Shown: positions 1 through 7,247 of the stretch, one piece after another
Numbering within the stretch: position 1 is the first letter of the stretch
Layout of the letters: each line of letters opens with the position of its first letter
Source of the DNA: Afipia sp.
Lineage (GTDB): Bacteria > Pseudomonadota > Alphaproteobacteria > Rhizobiales > Xanthobacteraceae
DNA: 7,610 nt
Assembly: GCA_026400415.1 (NCBI GenBank)
Contig: JAPLPA010000041.1
Location: 1 to 7,610, forward strand
Reading direction: 5' to 3'
Program-made: the position numbers and the translations under genes
The notes under the pieces: model-generated
What the model was told of the DNA's origin: nothing
Database searches by the model: none
Seen by the model: the letters and a program-made list of their open reading frames with translations, nothing else

Positions 1-101
1 GAGTGAACGCGGCAGAGTAAGACTGCCAAATCAGTTTGCTACGCACGTAGACGCCGGCATGGAAGGGCTTCGGGACCGGGGTTCAATTCCCCGCGCCTCC
101 A
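1..101 (+). ncRNA. ssrA: tmRNA (transfer-messenger RNA), 3' portion
   Basis: This is the 3' end of tmRNA, the RNA that with SmpB rescues stalled ribosomes and tags their incomplete products. The tRNA-like T arm is complete: stem CGGGG (77-81), loop TTCAATT (82-88), stem CCCCG (89-93). It is followed by the acceptor 3' strand CGCCTCC (94-100) and discriminator A (101). Upstream, GCTACGCACGTAGACGC is typical of the segment entering the long P2 helix of tmRNA, and GGCAG/CTGCC (11-15/23-27) forms a hairpin as in the last pseudoknot region. The T loop and this P2 context distinguish it from an ordinary tRNA. The next bases are CTA, so the terminal CCA is not encoded and must be added by tRNA nucleotidyltransferase. 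The 5' part and tag-peptide reading frame lie outside the window. Confidence 0.87.
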
Positions 102-103
102 CT

Positions 104-140
104 AAACAGAGGGGTCTGGTCATCCAGATCCCTCTGTTTT
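104..140 (+). terminator. Rho-independent terminator of tmRNA
   Basis: A near-perfect 16-bp stem (104-119 pairing with 124-139, one G-T wobble at 114/129) closes on the loop TCAT (120-123) and ends in TTTT. It begins only two bases after the tmRNA discriminator, so it is the natural terminator of that gene. Its 3' arm is part of the direct repeat found again at 7248-7273, where the matching 5' arm is absent. Confidence 0.85.
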
Positions 141-147
141 CATTTGT
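122..147 (+). repeat. Left direct repeat, candidate attL
   Basis: This 26-base stretch matches 7248-7273 at 25 of 26 positions. The first 19 bases, ATCCAGATCCCTCTGTTTT, are identical; then C (141) replaces T (7267); then ATTTGT matches again. The left edge of the identity falls in the loop of the tmRNA terminator, so the repeat consists of the terminator's 3' arm plus the bases after it. tmRNA 3' ends are well-known integration sites for tyrosine-recombinase islands and phages, which supports reading this as an attachment site. Confidence 0.72.
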
Positions 148-165
148 GCCAACCATGCTTATGAT
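137..165 (+). promoter_or_regulatory. Possible promoter of the three-gene operon
   Basis: TATGAT (160-165) matches the sigma-70 -10 consensus at 5 of 6 positions. TTTTCA (137-142) matches the -35 consensus at 4 of 6 with a 17-base spacer. It is the best pair I see between the tmRNA terminator and the first gene. The -35 lies inside the direct repeat and the terminator T-tract. The call rests on consensus matching alone, and planctomycete promoters are poorly defined. Confidence 0.28.
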
Positions 166-233
166 TTATCACTCAAGGTGGAGTAATCACCGATTTGCGA
201 AATAGCTAGCAATGAACACCGGATTGCACTTAT

Positions 234-239
234 AAGGAG
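234..239 (+). promoter_or_regulatory. Shine-Dalgarno site AAGGAG setting the first gene's start
   Basis: AAGGAG lies six bases before ATG at 246. An in-frame TTG at 240 directly abuts the site with no spacing, so it cannot be the natural start. This places the start at 246. Confidence 0.75.
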
Positions 240-245
240 TTGGGC

Positions 246-1571
246 ATGCTGCCGTTTTTAACCGCTTACGACCCACTTGGAGGAAGTTCCGGCAGCATAG
301 ATCCCCTTGGCGCACTCCAGACTTATGGTTTGCTTGCGGATCTTCTATTACCAGGCGTGACAACGATCACGACTCGTTCTCGTTATCTCTCAATGTTGTG
401 TGCTGCGCTCGCCAACGCGGAGAAGCACCGCCACATGTTGCCGGGTGCATCAGGATTGTCGCAGCGGCGTAAAGCCGTGGAGCCATTTGAGCGGTTGTGG
501 GCTCTGGCCTGTGTGGCTGCTCGCGAAGAAGGCGACGGGAGAGCGGCAGACGGGCTACGGGGAGTTACCGACGCTACTAAGAACTATCACCATTTCGCAA
601 ACAACGGTAAGAAAGTGAACTGCGACTTCCGAATGTTGAAGTTCCAGTCCCGAACCGGTGCGGTGGGAACCTATTGGACTGCTATGGTCGGAGGGCAACT
701 CGTGCATGCAAACAGTGGGGCGTTGACGGTGGAAGGGAACGAACTCGCCGAGCACTTTCCCGAACTGCCGCTTGAGATCAAGGACCAAGCGAAATTCGCC
801 GACCCTGAAAGTGCCCATCGTGTCTCGCTGCCGCTGGAAGACCTTAGGGCATGGAGTAAACAGTGTCATTTGAAAGCGGCAGGTCCTAAAGAATGCCAGC
901 AGTTGCGTGAAGCCCTCACAGCCGATAATCGTCGCGAATGCGTGTATCAGGCTCTAAAAAAAATGGTGGCCAAGATTCCTGATGTCTGGGAAACGAGTGA
1001 TTTGAAGCGTCTGGCGAAGACGCTGATGACCGTTCCAAGAGCCGTTGAACTGGGCTTGCCAGTGGTGATCGACGCAGTCGTCGTGACGGAGCAGTTTCAC
1101 GAGGCAGTCTTGAGAGCATTTGAGACTCTGTTGTGGTGGGGAACTGAAAACGCAGGGAAACCAATTGCGGATCTGGTTGTTGATACCGATTTCCGCAAAG
1201 CGTCGGACTTGTGCCGGGAAACTGCCCAAAAGTTGCGTGAATTTCGTGATCGCTGCGAGCGACTTGATGTTCGTGATGCCATTGAAAGCATGACCGGGTT
1301 TTGTTTCCAAATCGACGGCTGCCATTCAGAACGCGACATTGTAACTGCATTGTTGGATCGGCACCACAAGGTCCAATCGGGAAAAGTGGATGGCGGAATG
1401 CCAAAACGCGACTGGATTGGTTGGGATACAAATAGCTTATTGCGTCCATCGCCTCGCTTTCAGCGGAAGGATCGGCCAGCACTTGCCGATGGCGAATCGC
1501 TGACGCATCCATATCGGTTCGAACCGTTTGTCTTCATGCTCCGTGAGAACGATGAGCTTACCCAGAATTAA
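246..1571 (+). CDS. DUF6361-like protein, probable defence-operon component
   Basis: Encodes 441 aa from ATG 246; an upstream in-frame TTG at 240 is rejected because it touches the Shine-Dalgarno site. The N-terminus carries a pattern I associate with DUF6361: a short acidic/Gly-rich lead, a helix ending in AD (residues 31-32), then LLPGVTTITTRSRYLSML (34-51). This resembles the family's 'LFPGTSTIQTRARY' type motif. The rest is rich in charged residues and predicted helices, with no signal peptide, membrane segment or catalytic motif I recognise, so the protein is likely cytoplasmic. DUF6361 has no established biochemical activity that I know of. It is first in an operon with a PLD-like protein and a SNF2 helicase, which suggests a sensor, DNA-binding or complex-assembly role in defence; that role is inferred from context. 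Family membership rests on one motif region and could be to a related, separate family. Confidence 0.72.
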   Translation: MLPFLTAYDPLGGSSGSIDPLGALQTYGLLADLLLPGVTTITTRSRYLSMLCAALANAEKHRHMLPGASGLSQRRKAVEPFERLWALACVAAREEGDGRAADGLRGVTDATKNYHHFANNGKKVNCDFRMLKFQSRTGAVGTYWTAMVGGQLVHANSGALTVEGNELAEHFPELPLEIKDQAKFADPESAHRVSLPLEDLRAWSKQCHLKAAGPKECQQLREALTADNRRECVYQALKKMVAKIPDVWETSDLKRLAKTLMTVPRAVELGLPVVIDAVVVTEQFHEAVLRAFETLLWWGTENAGKPIADLVVDTDFRKASDLCRETAQKLREFRDRCERLDVRDAIESMTGFCFQIDGCHSERDIVTALLDRHHKVQSGKVDGGMPKRDWIGWDTNSLLRPSPRFQRKDRPALADGESLTHPYRFEPFVFMLRENDELTQN

Positions 1572-1592
1572 CCAACGACGAGAGCCAGAAAT

Positions 1593-3755
1593 ATGGAACG
1601 AACGAACCGCCTAATCGACTATTACCTGCCGCCCGTTGAGGGGTTCGTGCTGGAATCGATGGTTGCGACGACCTATCAGGTCGATTTCGAGTTCCTCGAA
1701 GAAGAGCTTTTGGCTGTTGCATTCGGTGTGCGTTCGCCGATCAGCCGTCTCAAGGCATTTCGCTCAGAGTTGGAACGGAAGCTGCAAAAGGCCGAAGTTT
1801 CAGTGCTGTATGACCTCAGCGGTTGTGAGCGATTGGCTCGACTTTCACCCCGCGTCGACGCTATCCCCATATCGGCGCGCAAGCTGCACTCCAAGATCTC
1901 CCTTCTGATGTGGGTTCGCGAAGACCGCATGGGTGGTGGGAAACCTGATCGCAGGATGCGTTTGATCGTTGGATCGGCCAATCTCACCCGGCAGGGTTTC
2001 CGGCAAAACTACGAGTGCGTCGTGTCGATTGATTTTGGTGGAAGGAACACCTCCTCGAAATCCCTGCTGATGAAAGCTATCGGCCTTGTTCAGCAGATTG
2101 CTGCCGAATCAAAAAGTCCTCAGCTTGCGAATCAGCTTATGGCGTTCAAAACCTATGCGGCTCTTCTCCCCGATGGGACTACTGGTGCTGAGGATCCGGT
2201 GGCATTGGTCGCCGCCGCTGAAGTTGTTTCAACCGTCCGTGAATTGTGGGAGAAAATCTCGCCGAAAGCTCCAGAAACCGTGACTGTGGTTTCGCCATTC
2301 TGGGCTGAGGGAACTACGGCGGCCGAGGCCCTCTCAGACCTGTTTCAGCAATTTGGTCTTCCGGCTAACATAGAGCTGGTGTGTCGTGGCGAGTGGTCGC
2401 CGGACGGTAAGACACGGCTACCTGTGTTTGATAGAAGTGTGGCGATGGAACTCAAAAAACTGATCAGCAGCCGTCTGTATCTTCGTGCCGCACTACCAGA
2501 CGCAGGAGACCAGCAGTCTTCCGCGAGTGCCGAAGAAATCGGTGATGAAACGGAAGATAAAGAATTCGCAGCCCGATTGGGCAATGGGAATCACACTTCA
2601 TTCGAGAACCAACGTGCCCTGCACGCCAAGGTGATTCTTGTAGATGGAAAGGAGGGAAGCGTTCTGTATGCTGGTTCATCCAACTGTACCCGCCGTGGAT
2701 TGGGCCTTGGTGGTCCATCAAATTCAGAGGCAGGGTTCGTATACCGCCTCACGCCACGCCAAAGAAAGCAACTCGTCGGCTTGTTGGCATTTGCTGGTCC
2801 GGCAACCGAGGTCCACGCCGACCGTGTTCCAGCAACTGCGCAGCCAACCGACGATGAAGAGGCTTTTGTTCCGACATTTCTGGCGGAAGTTATAGCCTCG
2901 GGATCAATGGTCACAATTCATTTTCGGGATGTGGTTCCGCCTGATCTCGTCCTGCTGATGCCCATCCCCGCAAGGGTTGGTGATGCCGGATACTGGTTCT
3001 TGTTTGAAGCTGATCCCCTCAAAGAAAGTCCGCCTGACGCCACCACGCTGGACCTAAAGACATGTCAGAAATGTGACGACCAGCTAAAGCCACTTCCAAC
3101 CGATTCATCCTGCCAACAGAACCAGCCTCACGTATTTATCGAAGCTCGCTGGCAAGGTCATTCCGCCACCTTCCCTGTTAGGTTTGACGACAAGGCACAA
3201 CTTCCGTTGCTCCTTGTGGGTCGAAAACCCACAGAAGGAGAATTGATCGAATACTTTTTGTTTGGCACGGAACCGGAAGATGGGGACGATGGAAATGGCT
3301 TGACGGGTGACGGAACAAAAGGACCAAAGCCCGACGCCCCAATTGATACCAGCCGAATCCTTGCATACTTCATCCGCCGTTTTGTGCAGGCAATCCCCGG
3401 CATTGAGATCGAGATTCGCCGAGCAGGATACTCCCGTGCATCACTTGATGCGGTGCTGCGAGGCCCCATCAGTCCGCTGGAATTGGCAGAACGGGCCTAT
3501 ATCAGTCTCAATCGCCCTCCGACGCACAACGAGCCGCAGAAGAGTCCAACCGCTGTCGGATTCCAATTGACGGAAATCCTCGCCGCCCTGCTTCGTTCCA
3601 AGGAACTTATCTCTGATTCCGAGTTGCAGGCGTGTTTCGATCCCGTCATTTTGCGTTGCAAGGAAATGTTGAGCACGCTTGTTTCAGAGCAGGCGGAACT
3701 GCAATCTCAAGGATTTCGCCTCTATCAATCAACTATTTTGGGAGATTCCCCATGA
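1593..3755 (+). CDS. Phospholipase D-like protein with two HKD motifs (candidate nuclease)
   Basis: Encodes 720 aa from ATG 1593, with weak Shine-Dalgarno GAGAG at 1580-1584, 21 bases after the previous stop. Two PLD-type modules are visible. Module 1 has LHSK (H99, K101) followed by GSANLTRQG (G127-N130). Module 2 has LHAKVILVDG (H344, K346, D351) followed by GSSNCTRRG (G361-N364). In PLD enzymes two HxK(x4)D...GSxN motifs form one active site that attacks a phosphodiester through a histidine intermediate. Motif 1 lacks the usual aspartate (Met at that position); motif 2 is complete. After about residue 390 there is a separate C-terminal region with an acidic, Gly-rich linker (560-582) and a helical end. 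In defence loci such PLD proteins (DrmC of DISARM, for example) are presumed nucleases, so phospholipid hydrolysis is unlikely here. No signal peptide is present. The stop overlaps the helicase start. Confidence 0.85.
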   Translation: MERTNRLIDYYLPPVEGFVLESMVATTYQVDFEFLEEELLAVAFGVRSPISRLKAFRSELERKLQKAEVSVLYDLSGCERLARLSPRVDAIPISARKLHSKISLLMWVREDRMGGGKPDRRMRLIVGSANLTRQGFRQNYECVVSIDFGGRNTSSKSLLMKAIGLVQQIAAESKSPQLANQLMAFKTYAALLPDGTTGAEDPVALVAAAEVVSTVRELWEKISPKAPETVTVVSPFWAEGTTAAEALSDLFQQFGLPANIELVCRGEWSPDGKTRLPVFDRSVAMELKKLISSRLYLRAALPDAGDQQSSASAEEIGDETEDKEFAARLGNGNHTSFENQRALHAKVILVDGKEGSVLYAGSSNCTRRGLGLGGPSNSEAGFVYRLTPRQRKQLVGLLAFAGPATEVHADRVPATAQPTDDEEAFVPTFLAEVIASGSMVTIHFRDVVPPDLVLLMPIPARVGDAGYWFLFEADPLKESPPDATTLDLKTCQKCDDQLKPLPTDSSCQQNQPHVFIEARWQGHSATFPVRFDDKAQLPLLLVGRKPTEGELIEYFLFGTEPEDGDDGNGLTGDGTKGPKPDAPIDTSRILAYFIRRFVQAIPGIEIEIRRAGYSRASLDAVLRGPISPLELAERAYISLNRPPTHNEPQKSPTAVGFQLTEILAALLRSKELISDSELQACFDPVILRCKEMLSTLVSEQAELQSQGFRLYQSTILGDSP
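3740..3744 (+). promoter_or_regulatory. Shine-Dalgarno site GGGAG setting the helicase start
   Basis: GGGAG lies seven bases before ATG 3752 and inside the end of the PLD-like gene. It selects 3752 over the in-frame GTG at 3632, which would overlap the upstream gene by more than 120 bases and has no comparable site. Confidence 0.7.
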
Positions 3756-6700
3756 AGATGTCCCCAGATATTGACCTCAGCCCTTCATTGCGTAAGGTCT
3801 TCGGCAACAAAGGAGACTTCACCCAACAAATCGCGCAGGGTTCTGCGCGACAGTCTGAAACGGCAAACGCCATCCTTCGGCGGTTCTTCGCTACACAAGA
3901 ACGTGAACGGCGTGAGTTGATGATCCTCGCCGACGAAGTGGGCTTAGGGAAGACATACGTGGGGCTTACTGTTGCGGTCTCAATGCTGGACGCAATTCGT
4001 CGTGGTGAGTCACCCGATGGCCTTCCGGCAAATAAGCCCGTAGTGCTGGTGTTGACCCCCACGAATGATGCCTTGTTCAACAAGTGGATGCGGGAAGCGG
4101 AGGCATTCAAGACTAATTGTGTCCGAAATGATGGCGACCTAGACTGGCTTCAGATCCGCTCCCCAATCGAGAATAGCAGCAAGTCTGGAAATGTGGTCAA
4201 CCTCACGGCGCAAATGCGTGATGCGACTCGCGCCAAACCCATGCTGCTCATTGCAAAGCAAAGTGTGTTCGGTGCAGCCCTCCATGATCGAGACCTGTGG
4301 AGGAAACGAGGATTGGCCGCAATCTTTCGCCACTTTCACACTCCAACGGACATCCGCCGATTCTGGTGCCGAAAGGGCAAGGTGTTCGACAAATATGGCA
4401 TTCCTGAACTGAAAGAACTGCTCGACCTGCGGAGTTCGGGCCATCTGTGGGATGATCCTAATTCGCCGGACTTGGAAAAAGCTTTCGCCCGAGCCCTGAG
4501 TAACAATCCTCGGGTCACAGAACGGCTGAAAATTGCCCTGAACGAAACTAGAGAAACTGATGAAGACACCCTCTCAGGTCTTCTCGATGACCTGGCCCGT
4601 TATGCACTGGTAACGGATTGGCCCCAGTTTCCGTTGGTCATTATTGACGAGGTTCACGGATTCAAGAATGAAAAGGTCCAGTCTAGGAAAAACTTAGAAG
4701 CATTCGTATCGGGAAAGGTTTGTCGCTTGCTAGGCTTATCGGCCACACCGTTTCAACTTCGACATGACGAACTCTTGAGCTTGCTCAAGTTACGTGGCGT
4801 CTTATCGCTGCCCAAAGAACGCACCGTCCAGCTTGATGAGGCCGCATTAAGTTTGAGCGTCGCAATGGAAGGCGCTCGAGATTCCGGCGAGATCTTTCGT
4901 CGAAACTGGAAAGGGCTCCAACACGTCGACCAGAGCGTTGTCGCTGAAACATGGAAAGCGGTCATGAGTGCAGCCGAATCTGAACGGCAGGAGTTGGCCG
5001 TTCAGATTCGTCCGCCACGAGTTTCACATGCCATCATTGCGGCAATGGACCTCGAACGACGAAACGCCGCATTGCGGGAACACCTCCGCCCCTTCGTGAT
5101 CCGCCATCAACATCCGCGCGGTTATCGAGAACACTTCGTTGGGAATCAAGCAGCGCTGACCGGCAACCAGGGAAGTCCGATATTCAGTTGGTCGCCTGGC
5201 ATGGAAGTGCGGGGTAACGATGAACTCCCGCAATACCTGATGATGCGAGCCGTTGCATTGGTAAAAGAGGAAAAAGGGTTGCCGAGTTTGGGTGCGGAAT
5301 TGACGGGAAGTTACCGCCATTTGGTTGAAACGGCCGCTGTATGGAAGAAGCTTGCCCAAGCCAAAAATCCGCTCCTTCGAAAGTATCGGAGCATCCTCGA
5401 AGAAATGATTGGAAAACGCGCAGATGACTTCGACCCCGACAGTAATCATCTCAAAGTTCAAGCAACGGTACAGCGTGCGATGGAGTTTTTTAAACAAGGC
5501 CAAAAATCTTTGGTTTTCTGCGTCCACACAAAGACTGCCGAGGCTGTTTGCGATCAGCTTCGAGTGGCTATCAAAAATCATCTTGACGAAATTAGGAACG
5601 GTGTTTTTGGCGGAGCCCCGGCTTTCGAAAACTTTCGCCGTCGTTTTTTTAATCGACGCGAACCACTCTTTTCACTGATACAGGATCACCCGTTGCTTGG
5701 GGAACTTCCAGAAGGAGGCATCGGAGTTAGACAACAACTTGCCCTTAAAGTTGAGCACCTTCGGCAAGTAGCAACCCTGCTTGTGGCGCAGGGTGAGTAT
5801 GCGGATTCGGATAAGCCCGATCGACGACTCATCCTGGCGGCGACCGAGCAAGTTGCAGTGAATTGGTGGCGTGATTTTCCAGATGGGACAAAGTGGTTGG
5901 GAGAGACCCTGCAGAGTTGTCCTGAACTTGAAGAGCGAATTGCTAATTTAAGTTGGCTGGAAGCACGGGAACCGTTATCGCGAAGGGAACGATCTGTTCG
6001 TGTAAAACCAGCCTCGGATCCTGAAGCTGGAGAGCAGGCGAGCGATCCGCTCGAAGCTGAAGAATCCGATAGTGATGTCCAAACAGGCAGGAACAATGGC
6101 TCGGTTGAAAAGGCAGTCGATTCGTGGGTTCGTAGACTCCGCGAAGATGCGATTGGGCAGATTATTGTTCCATATTTTCGAGACGGGCTGATTGAAGCCG
6201 TTGATGGTCTTCAGCCGCTTTTGGCCGAGCATCACCGGGGGCTGTTGGCAAAGTTTAATCTGGAAACACGAGCGGTTGCTGGGCAAGTATTCCGCCGTAT
6301 TCTTATGGCCGAGGAGTTTCTACTACGCTACCTTACTGATGTCGAAAAGGACAAAACGGAGCGCTGGGGTGACTACTTGTCAGAAGGATATACCAAACCG
6401 CTTAAGGGTCATTTCGAATCACTGCGGGATCGCGTCAACGCCTATTTGGAGACGCTTGTTCGCGCCCGCAAGAACCATCCATTGCTGTCGGGCTACTATG
6501 CGGGGGCTGAGAATCGCAATGTCGTTCAGCTTGTAAAAGGTGACACTCAAAACCGTGATCGCTATTTCCTTGGATTCAACACGCCATACCGGCCTGAGAT
6601 CCTTGTTTCCACTTCGGTTGGGCAGGAAGGCATTGACCTTCACCGCGAGTGCCGTCATGTGATTCACCACGACCTGTGCTGGAATCCGGCGACGATTGAG

Positions 6701-7066
6701 CAACGCACTGGACGAGTTGATCGGATCGGCAGCAAGGTTGAGCGCGAGCGCATGAGAGTCCAAGATGGGGAAGGACCGACACTTGAGATCGCTGTCCCAT
6801 ATCTCGCAGCAACTTATGATGAACGCATGTTTGAAGAACTTTATCGGCGTGCCCAATTATTTGAAGTAACGCTTGGAGGTGAAATGCGTGTTGAAGGTCG
6901 CCTTGATCCTGAGCATATTGAATTAGAACGAACGAATCGTGAAAAACTTGGCATTGGAAACGATGACGAAGATATTGGCGTTGAATCTGATGAGTCTGTT
7001 GTTGTCGATCTTCCCACTGACATGATTGAGCGACTTCGAGTCGATTTATCTGTGTGGAAGCCGTGA
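3752..7066 (+). CDS. Large SNF2-type SF2 helicase/translocase
   Basis: Encodes 1104 aa from ATG 3752, whose ATGA overlaps the PLD gene's stop by four bases and implies translational coupling. It is a DNA-dependent ATPase of helicase superfamily 2. RecA-like domain 1: motif I DEVGLGKT (61-68), motif Ia-like VLVLTPT, motif II DEVH (299-302), motif III SATPF (from 330). Domain 2: motif IV SLVFCVHT (586-593), motif V STSVGQEGIDLH (953 onward), motif VI QRTGRVDR (984-991). All core ATPase residues are intact. About 360 residues separate motifs IV and V, far more than in a minimal SNF2 core, with an acidic Ser/Asp/Glu-rich linker near 754-784. The C-terminal tail is also acidic. The style resembles RapA/DrmD-like bacterial SNF2 proteins. 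Next to a PLD protein it probably acts as a DNA translocase in phage restriction. That role is inferred; the helicase assignment is firm. Confidence 0.92.
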   Translation: MKMSPDIDLSPSLRKVFGNKGDFTQQIAQGSARQSETANAILRRFFATQERERRELMILADEVGLGKTYVGLTVAVSMLDAIRRGESPDGLPANKPVVLVLTPTNDALFNKWMREAEAFKTNCVRNDGDLDWLQIRSPIENSSKSGNVVNLTAQMRDATRAKPMLLIAKQSVFGAALHDRDLWRKRGLAAIFRHFHTPTDIRRFWCRKGKVFDKYGIPELKELLDLRSSGHLWDDPNSPDLEKAFARALSNNPRVTERLKIALNETRETDEDTLSGLLDDLARYALVTDWPQFPLVIIDEVHGFKNEKVQSRKNLEAFVSGKVCRLLGLSATPFQLRHDELLSLLKLRGVLSLPKERTVQLDEAALSLSVAMEGARDSGEIFRRNWKGLQHVDQSVVAETWKAVMSAAESERQELAVQIRPPRVSHAIIAAMDLERRNAALREHLRPFVIRHQHPRGYREHFVGNQAALTGNQGSPIFSWSPGMEVRGNDELPQYLMMRAVALVKEEKGLPSLGAELTGSYRHLVETAAVWKKLAQAKNPLLRKYRSILEEMIGKRADDFDPDSNHLKVQATVQRAMEFFKQGQKSLVFCVHTKTAEAVCDQLRVAIKNHLDEIRNGVFGGAPAFENFRRRFFNRREPLFSLIQDHPLLGELPEGGIGVRQQLALKVEHLRQVATLLVAQGEYADSDKPDRRLILAATEQVAVNWWRDFPDGTKWLGETLQSCPELEERIANLSWLEAREPLSRRERSVRVKPASDPEAGEQASDPLEAEESDSDVQTGRNNGSVEKAVDSWVRRLREDAIGQIIVPYFRDGLIEAVDGLQPLLAEHHRGLLAKFNLETRAVAGQVFRRILMAEEFLLRYLTDVEKDKTERWGDYLSEGYTKPLKGHFESLRDRVNAYLETLVRARKNHPLLSGYYAGAENRNVVQLVKGDTQNRDRYFLGFNTPYRPEILVSTSVGQEGIDLHRECRHVIHHDLCWNPATIEQRTGRVDRIGSKVERERMRVQDGEGPTLEIAVPYLAATYDERMFEELYRRAQLFEVTLGGEMRVEGRLDPEHIELERTNREKLGIGNDDEDIGVESDESVVVDLPTDMIERLRVDLSVWKP

Positions 7067-7111
7067 TTGCCACCGTGCGCATGAGCGGTCTTATTGGTTC
7101 ATTCTAAAGGT

Positions 7112-7140
7112 GGTTTTTCAAAGAGAGGTTAAGGAAAACC
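7112..7140 (+). terminator. Weak hairpin after the helicase gene
   Basis: GGTTTTTC (7112-7119) can pair with GGAAAACC (7133-7140) over eight base pairs with one G-T wobble and a 13-base loop. It starts 46 bases after the helicase stop, where an operon terminator would be expected. The stem is AT-rich and no T-run follows, so it is a poor intrinsic terminator. Confidence 0.22.
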
Positions 7141-7172
7141 GAAACTGAAAGGCTCCAAGGATCAGAATGCTG

Positions 7173-7203
7173 GTTTTAGGGCAAGCTATAGCCTTAGCAA
7201 AAC
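7173..7203 (+). other. Bulged hairpin near the right repeat
   Basis: GTTTT (7173-7177) pairs with AAAAC (7199-7203), and AGGGC (7178-7182) pairs with GCCTT (7191-7195). A three-base bulge AGC lies on the 3' side and the loop is AAGCTATA. It could be part of a terminator, a small RNA or a protein-binding site. No T-tract follows it on the plus strand. Confidence 0.25.
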
Positions 7204-7247
7204 AAAGCCAAAACTAGTAAAAATGACCGGGTGTAATATCGTCGATA

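Larger units (their letters stand above)
7067..7247. other. Non-coding end of the island
   Basis: No open reading frame of convincing length or with a ribosome binding site lies in these 181 bases. The stretch is more AT-rich than the genes and contains two hairpins (7112-7140 and 7173-7203). A terminator for the operon, a small RNA, or recombinase binding sites next to the right repeat are all possible; none is established. Confidence 0.5.

Noticed and set aside
240..245. TTG at 240 as the start of the first gene
   Set aside because: It directly abuts the AAGGAG site with no spacing; ATG 246 has a normal six-base spacing.
916..1512. 198-codon open frame on the minus strand inside the first gene
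   Set aside because: It lies entirely within the DUF6361-like gene on the opposite strand, shows no recognisable domain, and is explained by that gene's codon composition.
3063..3113. Zinc finger in the PLD-like protein (CQKC at residues 491-494 and Cys507)
   Set aside because: Only three cysteines are present and no suitable fourth ligand is evident, so a zinc site is not supported.
3632..3751. Helicase start at GTG 3632 (40 extra residues)
   Set aside because: It would overlap the PLD-like gene by over 120 bases, has no good ribosome binding site, and the extra residues look like an out-of-frame reading of the PLD gene. ATG 3752 has GGGAG at good spacing and the ATGA overlap.
5024..5581. 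185-codon open frame on the minus strand inside the helicase gene
   Set aside because: It is antisense to intact helicase coding sequence and has no motif or convincing ribosome binding site.
246..7066. Calling the operon DISARM
   Set aside because: The PLD and SNF2 parts recall DrmC and DrmD, but DrmA, DrmB and the methyltransferase are absent and the first gene is DUF6361-like.
216..7234. Inverted similarity ACACCGG (216-222) versus CCGGGTGT (7227-7234) as recombinase arm sites
   Set aside because: Only seven to eight bases with an indel; expected by chance in a window of this size.
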